Source: Mucilaginibacter gotjawali (GTDB taxonomy: Bacteria > Bacteroidota > Bacteroidia > Sphingobacteriales > Sphingobacteriaceae). Taken from it: DNA of 64,000 nucleotides. Below, in pieces: positions 55,511 to 64,000 of the stretch (positions within the stretch are counted from its first letter, which is position 1; each line of letters opens with the position of its first letter). The stretch is from NCBI RefSeq assembly GCF_002355435.1, contig NZ_AP017313.1:3596001-3660000 (forward strand). The letters are read 5' to 3'. The translations under genes and the position numbers were made by a program. A model generated the notes under the pieces. That model was not told the origin of the DNA, did no database searches, and saw only the letters and a program-made list of their open reading frames with translations.

Positions 55511-55617
55511 AGTGAATAGAAAGCCCAGCGCTTCGGTTAACTTAACCTGAGTTATACAGAATGTTTTAAAACGCACTATTATAAAAATGATTTATAAACA
55601 GCAAAAAAATAAGTATC

Positions 55618-56661
55618 ATGGAAAGTACAATTGAAAAAATCGATAATAAAACCAATAGGAACAAGGGCGATAACAAACGTTTTACCGCCCCGCAAATCCC
55701 CAAACTGAATTTTAACGGCAGAAAAGAGCCTTTACACGATACCACGTGGATAGTGGTAAGAGCCGATTTTACCGACATGGGCGGCAGGCCGCTTGCACCG
55801 GGTACCGTCTTTTGGGAATCGCCGGATGTTTGGGTACAAAGTTCGGCTGGTATTAACCAGCCGGTGCCAGGCGAAAACAATACCGTATTTGCCAGGATAA
55901 ACAACTATGGTTTGCAGAACGCCACCGGAATTATGGTAAAATTTTGGTGGGCCGATCCTTCCCTCGCCATTACAGAAGCTACGGCCCATTTAATAGGGAC
56001 CGGTTTTGTTGATGTACCTTCCGGATGGTCGGTTACTTTACAATGTCCTGCGCCATGGGTACCTGTTGTTGAAAATGGCGGGCATGAATGCCTGATCGCA
56101 GAAGCTTTTATCCAGGTAACCGACCCGCTAACTGCGCCTATGGATCCGATGGACGACCGCCACGTGGGCCAGAAAAATGAACAATTACTGCTGCTGCCAA
56201 AAGGCGCAAAATTTGTAACCAAAGTACGGGCCGCCAATATAACCGATAGCCGTAAAGAGCTGCGCTTTGATGTGCAGGCTTTACATTTTGATCCGGAACA
56301 CCCGCTGGTAAAAATGCGGGCCGCCAGTTTGCCTGCCAATGTAAAACCTGCGGGAACAACAATGCCTGTAGCGCTTCAGTTTCATGAAAGCCATCCGAAT
56401 TTTATATCCAAAAGCATTTTATTTGCTGAACGGATGATCTTACGGGGACTTGAAAAAATTGAAGAAGAACTGGTGGAAGCACTGGAACATTCGCAGGTGA
56501 CCCATAAGGCACATTTTGAGCCATGGGAAAGCCGGGTATTGGAAATGACAGGAGAAGTTCCTGAAGATGCCGAAGTTGGGCAAAGTTACCTGTTCAGGAT
56601 CGAACAACGGATTGGCAACATGGTTACAGGTGGTTACACCGTTCATATTGTGGTAGTATAA
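55618..56661 (+). CDS. CARDB-like domain protein, partner of the phospholipase-like protein
   Basis: 347 residues, no signal peptide. The middle (residues about 75-175) reads as an Ig-like CARDB domain: NNTVFARINNYGLQNATGIMVKFWWADPS, GFVDVPSGWSVTLQCPAPWVP and CLIAEAFIQVTDPL. It is preceded by DTTWIVVRADFTDMGGRPL and followed by a second beta-rich part (FRIEQRIGNMVTGGYTVHIVVV). The function is not recognised. It lies 163 bases downstream of the phospholipase C-like gene in the same direction, with no promoter evident, so the two probably form a unit. Confidence 0.55.
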   Translation: MESTIEKIDNKTNRNKGDNKRFTAPQIPKLNFNGRKEPLHDTTWIVVRADFTDMGGRPLAPGTVFWESPDVWVQSSAGINQPVPGENNTVFARINNYGLQNATGIMVKFWWADPSLAITEATAHLIGTGFVDVPSGWSVTLQCPAPWVPVVENGGHECLIAEAFIQVTDPLTAPMDPMDDRHVGQKNEQLLLLPKGAKFVTKVRAANITDSRKELRFDVQALHFDPEHPLVKMRAASLPANVKPAGTTMPVALQFHESHPNFISKSILFAERMILRGLEKIEEELVEALEHSQVTHKAHFEPWESRVLEMTGEVPEDAEVGQSYLFRIEQRIGNMVTGGYTVHIVVV

Positions 56662-56745
56662 GAACTTCGTTTTTGATTAGGGTTGGCATGGGTGCTCTCA
56701 TGAGTGCCTGTGCCTTTTTATGGGGTTAATGATCATATAAAAGCA

Positions 56746-57143
56746 TCATTTTGCCCAATTTTCAATATCAGTCCCATCAAGCCTTTCAAAGTCAGACACG
56801 TTTCTGGTAACTAAAGTTAAATTATTAGAGATAGCTGTCGCCCCTATTAATAAGTCAAAGTCATCTAATATTCTACCGCTTTTTTTCAGCCACGTCTTCT
56901 CTTTTGCATAAACATCCAGCGAATTAAAAATGGGAATTACAGTAAACATTTGCTGGAGTTTAACGATTTTTTCAGCATTCTTTTCCGGATAGTCACTATT
57001 TTGAGCTCCAAACTTTAACTCAGCGATAGTTATTTCAGAAACGAAGAAATTAGAAGTACCTGCTGCTTCGATTTTTTCGGCCAAATCAAATAATCCTTAA
57101 AAAGGTAAATGCAGATATTAGTATCCAGCAGATATTGTTTCAA
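56746..57143 (-). pseudogene. VapC-type PIN-domain toxin, frameshifted
   Basis: Reading from the TTG at 57143 (overlapping the antitoxin stop as TTGA) gives KQYLLDTNICIYLFK, the PIN start with its first Asp. Then the frame is lost at the GG of 57095-57096. One extra G would give KGLFDLAEKIEAAG and rejoin the long open frame. That frame has the second acidic residue (VSEITIAELKFGA), the third (LDDFDLLIGATA) and the end TRNVSDFERLDGTDIENW. All four PIN residues are thus encoded, but in two frames. The toxin is probably inactive, or the base is a sequencing error in a G run. Confidence 0.75.
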
Positions 57144-57385
57144 AATGATTCGATGTTGCGCGTAAAGTTTCTTGCTTTTTTCAAATCATCTATAATTTCA
57201 TCGGCGGTTTTTTCCGGTATAAAATCACCAGCTAATGACTTTAATGAGCTCGTCTTCTTTTTGCCGCCAGACTTCAATGAGTCAGACAGGCCCGAAATCA
57301 AATCTAATTTACTATTCGGGCTCAAATTTTTCAAGAGATCAAGGTAACTATCTACCAATCTTTTATTTATGTCAATCGTTTGCAT
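57140..57385 (-). CDS. VapB-like antitoxin
   Basis: 81 residues. The only sequence features are a Leu-rich first half (DINKRLVDSYLDLLKNLSPNSKLDLISGL) and a Lys-rich central stretch (SLKSGGKKKTSSLKSLAG), ending DLKKARNFTRNIESF. It is short and overlaps the toxin gene by four bases, the usual order and spacing of antitoxin before toxin. It has an unusually strong ribosome site. No known antitoxin DNA-binding fold is evident to me, so the call rests on position. Confidence 0.6.
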   Translation of the reverse strand: MQTIDINKRLVDSYLDLLKNLSPNSKLDLISGLSDSLKSGGKKKTSSLKSLAGDFIPEKTADEIIDDLKKARNFTRNIESF

Positions 57386-57391
57386 ATTTTG

Positions 57392-57398
57392 ACCTCCT
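57392..57398 (-). promoter_or_regulatory. Strong Shine-Dalgarno site of the antitoxin gene
   Basis: AGGAGGT on the minus strand, six bases ahead of the antitoxin ATG. It is a near-perfect complement to the 16S 3' end, in contrast to the weak sites before most genes here. Confidence 0.6.
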
Positions 57399-57635
57399 TA
57401 TGGTTGTTGTAGTATAATATTAACAAAAATACAAAATACGTTATCAATAGCCAAGTAAGTTAAATGTTGATCGCATCCTAATGAACTGTTTGTCCATCAA
57501 TTGTATTTGCATTTTCAACCAATAACCACCCCATTTGTATCATCCTTCATACAAATTATCAAATCCGTAATTTATTTGGTTAATTTGCCATGCAAATTAA
57601 AAAATCACTGACCTGATTAAAAACTAATAACGATT

Positions 57636-59615
57636 ATGATAAAAATGCGACTTTTAAAAAGCTGCCTGCTGGCAGGCGCCACGTGTTTGTTACTTGGATC
57701 CGTGAAAACGGCATCGGCACAAACAACTACCGACTCCATAAAATACGACCATAACGAGGTCTTTGGCCCAATTGTTTGGCCAACTACTACCGGCGATACC
57801 CGCTCGGCAAGCGGACAGCCCGGCCATAATTACTGGCAAAACCGTGCTGATTATATTATTAAGGCCAGCCTGAACGAAACCGCACAGGATACTACCATTA
57901 CCGGCGAGGTGACGATTAATTACACCAATAACAGCCCCGACAACCTGGATTACCTTTGGCTGCAGTTGGACCAGAACCTGTTTAAACCTGATTCGCGCGG
58001 AGCGGCTACCGTGCCCATTGGCGGCGACCGTTTTGACGTGAGAGGATTTAGCCGGGGCGGTTACAAAATCGAATCGGTATCGGTAACCTATAAAGGACAG
58101 AATTATAAAGTTGACCCGGTGATCACCGACGCCCGGATGCAGGTACGGCTGAATAGCCCGATGGCCGGCAAAGGCGAAAAGATCCAGGTGAAAGTAAATT
58201 ACAGCTTTTCGATCCCTTTTTATGGCGCTGACCGCATGGGCCGCAAAAAATTCAAACAAGGCTACGTTTATGAATTGGCACAGTGGTACCCACGGATGTG
58301 CGTTTATGACGACGTTGAAGGATGGAATACACTGCCATACATGGGCTTAGGTGAGTTTTACTGCGATTACGGCGATTATGACTATTATATCACCGCACCT
58401 GCAAATATGACAGTTGCCGGCTCAGGCGATCTGCAAAACGCCGCACAGGTTTTGACAGAAACACAACAGAAACGCCTGGCAGATGCGAGGAATAGCGACA
58501 AAACGGTAATGATCATTACTCCTGATGAAGTGGGACAGCCTAGTGCTCATGTGGGCAAAGGCACACTGACCTGGCATTTTAAAATGCTGAACACCCGCGA
58601 CGTATCATGGGCGGCATCACCCGCTTTTATTTGGGACGCGGCAAGGGTTAACCTTCCGTCGGGCCGCCAGGCCATTGCCATGAGCACCTACCCTGTTGAA
58701 AGCGCGGGTAACGACTCTTGGGGCCGCTCCACCGAGTATTTGAAGGCCAGCATGGAAATTTACTCGAAGGAATATTTTGAATATCCATGGAACTCTGCAG
58801 TTAGCGTATCCGGCGTGGCTTTGGGTATGGAATATCCGGGTATAATTTTTTGTTTAAGTAACTTAAAAAATGGAGGCCTTTGGGGTGATATTACCCACGA
58901 GATCGGCCATAACTGGTTCCCGATGATTGTTGGCAGCAACGAGCGTAAATACATGTGGATGGATGAAGGCTTTAATACTTTTATCAATGAATATTCGACC
59001 GAGAAATTTAATAATGGTGAATATTTTAACAGCAAAGACCGCCCGGCAAACCGGATTGCCCGTATGATGCCGCACGAAAAAGATCCGTTGATGGTAGCGC
59101 CTGAAGCACAGAATGAATACGGGCAGTATTATGTTAAAACTTCGATGGGTTTGGATATGCTGCGTAACGTGGTTTTGGGGCCTGACCGTTTTGACTATGC
59201 TTTCCATGAATATATTAAACACTGGGCATTTAAACACCCGCTGCCTTATGACTTTTTCAGGGCGATGAACGATGCTTCCGGCGAGGACCTGAACTGGTTC
59301 TTCCAGCCCTGGTTCTTTACCACCTGGAAAATTGACCAGGCGGTACAAGGTGTAAAATATGTAAAGGACGATGCAGCCAACGGCGCGCAGATCACCCTGA
59401 TAAATAAAGAAAAAGTGGCCATGCCTGTTGATTTGAAAATTACCCAGGCCAATGGCAAAACCGAAATATTGCACCTGCCGGTAAACATCTGGCAACGCAG
59501 CGGTACCTGGACATTTATTTATCCGTCTACCTCGGCAATAACGAACCTTGAGATTGACCCGGACCACCAGTTGCCTGATGTTGACAGGAAGAACAATGTT
59601 TGGGAAGGAAAGTAA
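57636..59615 (+). CDS. M1-family metallopeptidase
   Basis: 659 residues with signal peptide ending ASAQT. N-terminal beta-domain ([39 protein letters not shown]), then the catalytic domain with GMEYPG in place of the classic GAMEN, the zinc motif HEIGHNWFP and the third ligand Glu in [14 protein letters not shown] His/Tyr substrate-side segment ([23 protein letters not shown]) follows. It is an exported aminopeptidase-type enzyme, as often found in Bacteroidota for peptide uptake. The terminator follows in the spacer. Confidence 0.92.
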   Translation: MIKMRLLKSCLLAGATCLLLGSVKTASAQTTTDSIKYDHNEVFGPIVWPTTTGDTRSASGQPGHNYWQNRADYIIKASLNETAQDTTITGEVTINYTNNSPDNLDYLWLQLDQNLFKPDSRGAATVPIGGDRFDVRGFSRGGYKIESVSVTYKGQNYKVDPVITDARMQVRLNSPMAGKGEKIQVKVNYSFSIPFYGADRMGRKKFKQGYVYELAQWYPRMCVYDDVEGWNTLPYMGLGEFYCDYGDYDYYITAPANMTVAGSGDLQNAAQVLTETQQKRLADARNSDKTVMIITPDEVGQPSAHVGKGTLTWHFKMLNTRDVSWAASPAFIWDAARVNLPSGRQAIAMSTYPVESAGNDSWGRSTEYLKASMEIYSKEYFEYPWNSAVSVSGVALGMEYPGIIFCLSNLKNGGLWGDITHEIGHNWFPMIVGSNERKYMWMDEGFNTFINEYSTEKFNNGEYFNSKDRPANRIARMMPHEKDPLMVAPEAQNEYGQYYVKTSMGLDMLRNVVLGPDRFDYAFHEYIKHWAFKHPLPYDFFRAMNDASGEDLNWFFQPWFFTTWKIDQAVQGVKYVKDDAANGAQITLINKEKVAMPVDLKITQANGKTEILHLPVNIWQRSGTWTFIYPSTSAITNLEIDPDHQLPDVDRKNNVWEGK

Positions 59616-59707
59616 GGTAAAAGGTAAAAGCTGAAAGGCTAAAGGTATTTTATTTCGGAAGTCAGAATTTCGATTTCGGAATTAAGAAGTAAGAATTATA
59701 ATTATTC

Positions 59708-59742
59708 AAAAAGACCCGGTTTAAAAAAAGCCGGGTCTTTTT
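59708..59742. terminator. Rho-independent terminator after the M1 peptidase
   Basis: A perfect stem AAAAAGACCCGG/CCGGGTCTTTTT around an 11-base A-rich loop. Works on the + strand. The sequence just before it (59616-59700) is A/G-rich with AAGGTAAAAGG words. Confidence 0.9.
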
Positions 59743-59777
59743 ATTTAATATTGTATCTCCAATAAAACCAATTTACC

Positions 59778-61193
59778 ATGCTTCGTTACCTGCTTTTACC
59801 GGCCATTGCCTGTTTGTTTACTTTTAATTTATTTGCCCAGCATCCGGCGAAAAAAGCTTTGGGATATCCTAACAGCATCGTTCCTGTGGGTATCGTCAAA
59901 AACATCTCTGATTCAGCTTTGCTGGACATTGTTCAGCGGCAAACCTTCAGGTATTTCTGGGAATTTGGCCACCCGGTGAGCGGCATGGCGCGCGAAAGGG
60001 ACAATACCGTTAAAGCCAACTATTACTGGGATTATATTAACGAAGCGGACGGTCAGCCCAACTTCAGCAAAGGCACTTTCGGCCCCGAGGCCTGCGCGAT
60101 GGGCGGCACCGGTTTTGGCATCCTTGCTACCGTTGTTGCTGTTAACCGGGGATGGATCGGCAGGGATACCGCTTTAAAACGCATTGTTAAAATTGTTGAT
60201 TTTTTAATAAAAGCAGATTGCTACCACGGCATATACCCCCATTTTATGAACGGCGTTACCGGTAAAACTATCCCCTTTGGCCGGCTGGATGATGGCGCTG
60301 ATATTGTGGAAACCAGCTACCTGTTTATGGGCCTGCTTACCGCCCGGCAATATTTTAACGGGGACACCCCGCTGGAAAAATATTTCAGAAACCGTGTATC
60401 GGATATGTGGTACTCCGCCGACTGGAACTGGCACAGCAAAGGGGACGACAAACACCTGTACTGGCACTGGAGCCCGACCAACGATTTCGACATGAATTTC
60501 CCGGTGTTTGGGTATGACGAAGCGCTGATCACTTATATAGTTGCGGCCTCGTCGCCCAATCATCCGATTTCAAAGGATCTGTACGAGAATTCATGGGTAA
60601 AAGGCAACGGCTGGAAAAACGGCAAAACGTATTATGGCTATACCTTGCCCCTGGGAAATTACAACGGTGGCGGTCCTTTGTTTTTTGAGCAATACACTTA
60701 TTTGGGCATCAACCCTAACGGCTTAAATGACGACCATGGTATTAATTATGCTGAACAAACCAAAAACCATACGCTCATCAACAGGGCCTATTGCATTGAA
60801 AACCCCAAAAAATATAAAGGTTACGGCGCCAATTGCTGGGGCCTTACCGCCGGCGACAGCTTTAAAGGCTACGTAGCACATTGCCCCGAAGATGACAGGG
60901 GTGTAATACAGCCAACGGCAGCATTATCCTCCTTCCCTTATACACCCGAATACTCCATGCAAGCCCTCAAACATTTTTATTACGACCTGGGGGATAAAAT
61001 CTGGAGCCCATACGGTTTTGCCGACGGATTTAGCGAAACCCATAACTGGTATGGCAAAACCCATTTGGCCATTGACGAGGGACCTATTGTGGTGATGATT
61101 GAAAATTACCGCAGCGGCTTGATCTGGAAGTTATTTATGGGCTGTCCGGAGATCCAGGATGGGTTGAAAAAGTTGGGGTTTAGTAAGAATTAA
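59778..61193 (+). CDS. GH144-like glucoamylase-family (beta-1,2-glucanase type) protein
   Basis: 471 residues with signal peptide ending LFAQHP. The (alpha/alpha)6 domain of the glycoamylase family is clear: DIVQRQTFRYFWEFGHPVSGMARERD, GPEACAMGGTGFGILATVVAVNRGWIGRDTAL, FGRLDDGADIVETSYLFMGLL, WHWSPTNDFDMNFPVFGYDEALITYI, NCWGLTAGDS, DEGPIVVMIENYRSGLIWKL. Characterised members cleave beta-1,2-glucans. Acidic residues at the pocket (RLDDGADIVE, DEGPIVV) are in place. It is near no other glucan gene, so the substrate is inferred from the family only. Confidence 0.85.
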   Translation: MLRYLLLPAIACLFTFNLFAQHPAKKALGYPNSIVPVGIVKNISDSALLDIVQRQTFRYFWEFGHPVSGMARERDNTVKANYYWDYINEADGQPNFSKGTFGPEACAMGGTGFGILATVVAVNRGWIGRDTALKRIVKIVDFLIKADCYHGIYPHFMNGVTGKTIPFGRLDDGADIVETSYLFMGLLTARQYFNGDTPLEKYFRNRVSDMWYSADWNWHSKGDDKHLYWHWSPTNDFDMNFPVFGYDEALITYIVAASSPNHPISKDLYENSWVKGNGWKNGKTYYGYTLPLGNYNGGGPLFFEQYTYLGINPNGLNDDHGINYAEQTKNHTLINRAYCIENPKKYKGYGANCWGLTAGDSFKGYVAHCPEDDRGVIQPTAALSSFPYTPEYSMQALKHFYYDLGDKIWSPYGFADGFSETHNWYGKTHLAIDEGPIVVMIENYRSGLIWKLFMGCPEIQDGLKKLGFSKN

Positions 61194-61209
61194 AAAATCT
61201 CGGATTTCG

Positions 61210-61228
61210 CCTGCCTGCCGCAGGCAGG
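61210..61228. repeat. CCTGCCTG/CAGGCAGG palindrome
   Basis: CCTGCCTG-CCG-CAGGCAGG, 8-bp arms with a 3-base loop, in the spacer after the GH144-like gene. Related palindromes occur at 39976-39990 and near 36040-36055. Confidence 0.6.
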
Positions 61229-61333
61229 GATGTTCGATTTCGGAATTTATGCGCCACTTAGAAATTTTGTATCAGTCCAAAAGTTTGATTTGCAGTCAAC
61301 ACGGATTGACGGCAAAGTTTTATTAGTTTTGAG

Positions 61334-61361
61334 GGAGGTCAAATAAATCGTGAACAACTAA
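61334..61361 (+). promoter_or_regulatory. Ribosome site and GTG-TAA micro-ORF before the Fic gene
   Basis: GGAGGTC at 61334-61340 is a strong Shine-Dalgarno, but it lies over 20 bases ahead of the ATG. At normal spacing it serves a GTG at 61350 followed by AAC AAC TAA, in frame with and touching the Fic ATG. This may be an ancestral start broken by a nonsense change, or a coupling leader. Confidence 0.45.
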
Positions 61362-62153
61362 ATGAAGGAAAAGCTAAAAATAATACGTGTTAACTTGCTG
61401 GAAGAATACCTTCAACTGGTTAATAAAGACTTATCTTCATTATTTGGCAGTTTAACCGACGCAGAGATTTCGACCGACACTTTTAGCTTTTATACTTCGG
61501 TATCCGCCATCGCTTCATCCCGTATCGAGGGCGAGCAAATGGAAATTGACAGCTATATCAGGCATAAAATGCTGAATATTGAATATCAGCCCGATCTTGT
61601 ACAAAAGCCAAACGATCTGTACAAGGCCTATCTGTTTGCACAGGAAACTGAACTTACGCCGGGGGCGTTTTTGAATGCTCATCAGCTCATTACCTGCCAT
61701 TTGCTACCATCAAATAAACAAGGTGTATTCCGTACCGGCAATATGGTGGTGATGGAGCACAATACGGGCCGCATTCAATTTGAAGCCGCCCCGGCCCAGA
61801 GCTTAAAAGATAATATGGAGCGTTTGTGGGAGGATATTGAGCAATTAAAAATGGAGCCCTTAACCCCGCCCGAAGTTTTTTATTTCGCTGCTTTTATACA
61901 CATCGTTTTTGTAAATATCCACCCATTTGAGGATGGGAACGGACGTGCGGCACGATTACTTGAAAAATGGTTTATTGCTGAAAAGCTGGGCAAAAAAGCC
62001 TGGTATTTGCAAAGCGAGTTAAACTATTACAAACATGTTAATGATTATTACAGAAATTTAAACAGGCTGGGAGTTTTTTACGAAGAATTAAATTATGCCA
62101 AATCCCTCCCGTTCCTGCTGATGCTGCAAAATGCGCTGTCAATCCAAGGATAA
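61362..62153 (+). CDS. Fic-family protein with intact inhibitory motif
   Basis: 263 residues. The Fic core HPFEDGNGRAAR begins with His187 (HxFx[D/E]GNGRxxR complete), so the AMP-transfer chemistry is intact. The N-terminal inhibitory helix carries the SxxxEG motif (S52 to E56-G57 in SSRIEGE), meaning class II auto-inhibition. The stretch VMEHNTGRIQFEAAP is the flap-like region. No other toxin gene is adjacent. The target is unknown. It would modify proteins in the cell when inhibition is relieved. Confidence 0.9.
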   Translation: MKEKLKIIRVNLLEEYLQLVNKDLSSLFGSLTDAEISTDTFSFYTSVSAIASSRIEGEQMEIDSYIRHKMLNIEYQPDLVQKPNDLYKAYLFAQETELTPGAFLNAHQLITCHLLPSNKQGVFRTGNMVVMEHNTGRIQFEAAPAQSLKDNMERLWEDIEQLKMEPLTPPEVFYFAAFIHIVFVNIHPFEDGNGRAARLLEKWFIAEKLGKKAWYLQSELNYYKHVNDYYRNLNRLGVFYEELNYAKSLPFLLMLQNALSIQG

Positions 62154-62391
62154 AACATCCTTATTGCCCAACCTCTCAGGCCCATAGGGGAAGCTTAAAC
62201 GAAGAGATCTGCCTGTAGACAGCGTCCGTTGACAAAGAACAAGTGCACAGGCAACCAAACATAAAATTACAGCACATTATATTCCCCGAACGGCCCACCC
62301 AAAGTAGCAAGAAAATTCATTAAATTGATGTCCTTATACTAAATATTATCACCAACACGCCAGTTTTTTTATACATTTAGCGCAGCACTAA

Positions 62392-63018
62392 ATGCTTCAG
62401 CGCTCAATTAATAGTTTTGAATGGTTTAATGCCTGCTTAAAAGATGATATTGATAATACTTCAAAGGGGTTTATGCGGGGTTTAGCAAGGTTTACAAAAG
62501 CAAATATTACTGCCTGGAAAGCTAAAAACGGCATAAATATGCTCCGGCTTTCCCTGGGTATTGTTTTTTTATGGTTTGGTTTTTTAAAGTTTTTCACGGG
62601 CATTAGTCCGGCTGAAGATATAGCCGGCAGAACTATTTCAACGCTTACCTTTGGGTTAATAAAACCAGCGATATCAATGCCGTTGCTGGCTGTGTGGGAA
62701 TGCACTATAGGTTTAGGTTTAATTACAAAAGCCTGGATGCGCCTGACCCTTATTTTGTTATACTTCCAGATGGCAGGCACCTTTTTGCCGATCCTGTTTT
62801 TCCCGCACGAAACCTTTAGCGGCTTCTTTACACCGACCTTACTGGGGCAGTATATCATCAAAAATTTTGTGCTTATTTCCGGCGGTATTGTGTTGGGCGC
62901 CGCTGTGCAGGAAAGCCCTCCGGCTGTAAAGGTTAACAAAAACGAAGCTATAAAACTGATGTCGACCCGCGCCATTGCAGAGACGTTTGAAGAAGATTTT
63001 GCGGCACATAAAAATTAA
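62392..63018 (+). CDS. DoxX-like membrane protein
   Basis: 208 residues. From about residue 40 it has four hydrophobic segments (NMLRLSLGIVFLWFGFLKFF, ISMPLLAVWECTIGLGLI, MRLTLILLYFQMAGTFLPILFF, YIIKNFVLISGGIVLGAAV), the DoxX/TQO-subunit-like bundle. The real start may be MRGLARFTK (62473) rather than the upstream one, since the first 27 residues lack a hydrophobic or conserved feature. The role is uncertain; DoxX-type proteins take part in redox or sulfur membrane complexes. Confidence 0.65.
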   Translation: MLQRSINSFEWFNACLKDDIDNTSKGFMRGLARFTKANITAWKAKNGINMLRLSLGIVFLWFGFLKFFTGISPAEDIAGRTISTLTFGLIKPAISMPLLAVWECTIGLGLITKAWMRLTLILLYFQMAGTFLPILFFPHETFSGFFTPTLLGQYIIKNFVLISGGIVLGAAVQESPPAVKVNKNEAIKLMSTRAIAETFEEDFAAHKN

Positions 63019-63108
63019 GAGTTTCACACGGCAAGGCACTGTGTTCGATATTAAAATACTTAACTTAACATGGGTTCGATATAAGAAATTAGCATACAAT
63101 TTCAAAAT

Positions 63109-63265
63109 GCCCCGCCAAATGGCGGGCTACCGCTTTGTAGAAACCAAATACCAGGGATAATTGCCACATCAGTGGCTACCCTTCGCGAATTGGGTAACCG
63201 CTGACGCGGCAAAAATAATGTTTGAACATAGTGCTACAAAGCGGTAGCCCGCCAGTGGGCGGAGC
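63109..63265. repeat. REP/BIME-like palindromic element
   Basis: Ends are 32-bp inverted repeats with three mismatches. The perfect core is GGCGGGCTACCGCTTTGTAG (63121-63140) mirrored at 63234-63253. Each end also folds on itself (CCCGCCAAATGGCGGG), so the unit is two REP-type hairpins in opposite orientation around an inner hairpin with TTCGCGAA. It fills most of the spacer after the DoxX-like gene. Confidence 0.75.
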
Positions 63266-63356
63266 ACACTGCAATGATACCGAATGCTGATATCAAACCG
63301 ACATCAACTCAGTGAGGTTGACGGTAACCAGTAAAGAGGGTTGACGCTTTTTCTTC

Positions 63357-64000
63357 CTAGTTTTTCACCACCCTGCTTCCATATACCGGCCCTACGCTGT
63401 TACCGGGTTTGGGTAATAATTTGATCGTCACTTTTTGTTTGCCTTTTGTACTTTCAATCGGGATATTGTAGGAGATATCATAAAACTTACTTTCCTTGTA
63501 CTGGTTCAAATCTTCGGTAGTTAGTTTAACCCCGTCTACCAGTATATCAAAAATCCGCCCGCGGTTATCCATACCCCAGTAGGTATTGATCAATGTATTT
63601 TGTTTATCGGGGTCAACTTTCATTTGGTAGGTGATATAGCCACCCTCGTCAGTCGCGCGCCATTTCTTCTGATGGTCTTCACCAGTCGTGGTATTCTCTC
63701 CTCCAAAATTATGGTCGCGCTCGGGCTGCATTTCGCCCACTCTTAGTATGTCGGTTGTGCGGGCTTCAAGTTCCTGCTGCTGCTTTTTTTGTTCGTCGTA
63801 AGCCTTTTGCTGCACAGCCCATGCCGAAGGCGTAAAAACATCCCAGTAAACGGTGTAGTACTCGTTTTTTGTGCGGTTAAAGGGGATCAGTTTTACATCG
63901 CCGGGATAGGCAATATTCACCGTTTTGAAACTCAACTGGTCTTTATCAACCATTTGTAGCCATTTATTGGGATCCTTTTCGCTGGTAACAAATACAGGAG
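63357..64000 (-). CDS. C-terminal part of a probable GH127-type glycosidase (5' end outside window)
   Basis: The frame stays open to position 64000 (PVFVTSEKDPNKWLQMVDKD upstream of the first internal Met), so the true start is outside. The visible end has LIPFNRTKNEYYTVYWDVFTPSAW, typical of the C-terminal region of beta-L-arabinofuranosidase-like (GH127) proteins, and a last domain of beta strands with DNRGRIFDILVDGVKL and VTIKLLPKPGNSVGPVYGSRVV, as in a carbohydrate-binding accessory (DUF6805-like) domain. The catalytic site is not in the window, so the family call is moderate. Confidence 0.6.
   Translation of the reverse strand, partial: PVFVTSEKDPNKWLQMVDKDQLSFKTVNIAYPGDVKLIPFNRTKNEYYTVYWDVFTPSAWAVQQKAYDEQKKQQQELEARTTDILRVGEMQPERDHNFGGENTTTGEDHQKKWRATDEGGYITYQMKVDPDKQNTLINTYWGMDNRGRIFDILVDGVKLTTEDLNQYKESKFYDISYNIPIESTKGKQKVTIKLLPKPGNSVGPVYGSRVVKN

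Noticed and set aside
58863..59567. 234-residue open frame opposite the M1 peptidase
   Set aside because: It is a shadow of the zinc-peptidase coding frame; the + strand frame has a full set of family motifs.
62397..62975. 192-residue open frame opposite the DoxX-like gene
   Set aside because: Antisense shadow. The + strand protein has membrane segments in the order expected of DoxX.
63109..63265. Insertion sequence remnant
   Set aside because: The inverted repeats are too close together, the interior has no transposase fragment, and each end folds on itself as REP elements do.

Overview
The window is a piece of a Bacteroidota chromosome, most likely family Sphingobacteriaceae and probably Mucilaginibacter or a close relative. 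That placement is inference. It rests on the gene families: propeller-type hybrid sensor kinases, GMC oxidoreductases with Tat-lipoprotein partners, DUF1080 proteins, a GH144-like enzyme, SGLT-type symporters, and an ECF sigma gene followed by an anti-sigma/beta-barrel gene. Weak or absent Shine-Dalgarno sites before most genes fit too. No rRNA, tRNA, CRISPR array or intact transposase was seen.

Layout. 1-3.7 kb: a frameshifted PQQ-type dehydrogenase (cut by the window edge), a Tat-exported DsrE-like protein, a small lipoprotein and an AqpZ-type aquaporin. 4-5.8 kb: an ECF sigma factor and its anti-sigma/beta-barrel partner, overlapping by 4 bp. 6.2-15 kb: one leftward block encoding a membrane fusion protein, TolC-like channel, ABC ATPase, two permeases, a sigma-54 response regulator and its sensor kinase. 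A close match to a sigma-54 (-24/-12) promoter lies just ahead of the first gene, so the operon appears to carry its own activator. 15.2-21.7 kb: a phytoene-dehydrogenase-like flavoprotein with a NIPSNAP protein, then a 1387-residue hybrid sensor kinase.

21.9-44.9 kb is a long leftward carbohydrate locus. It holds three GMC flavoprotein dehydrogenases, three Tat-lipoprotein small subunits of the gluconate-2-dehydrogenase subunit 3 type, a cytochrome c lipoprotein, a DUF1080 protein, four sugar isomerase/epimerase TIM barrels, two Gfo/Idh/MocA oxidoreductases, two MFS transporters, a TolB-like protein and a glutaminase-family protein. Together they look like an envelope-based system that oxidises sugars or glycosides (probably at C3), cleaves the keto-products by a non-hydrolytic route and imports them. 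A TPR sensor kinase and an SGLT-type symporter follow. 50-64 kb is mixed: SlyD-type prolyl isomerase, a thioredoxin-domain DUF255 protein carrying an in-frame repeat insertion, a putative zinc phospholipase C-like protein with a CARDB-like partner, a frameshifted VapC-type toxin with its antitoxin, an M1 peptidase, a GH144-like enzyme, a Fic protein, a DoxX-like membrane protein and the C-terminal part of a probable GH127-type glycosidase.

The most unusual non-coding signal is the density and variety of palindromic repeats in the spacers. There are elements bounded by GTCTGAAC/GTTCAGAC, spacers built almost wholly from tandem 7-10 nt words that run from one gene's start codon to the next gene's stop codon, a MITE-like element with GCCTCACC ends (one copy sits inside a coding sequence), and a REP/BIME-like element near 63.2 kb.
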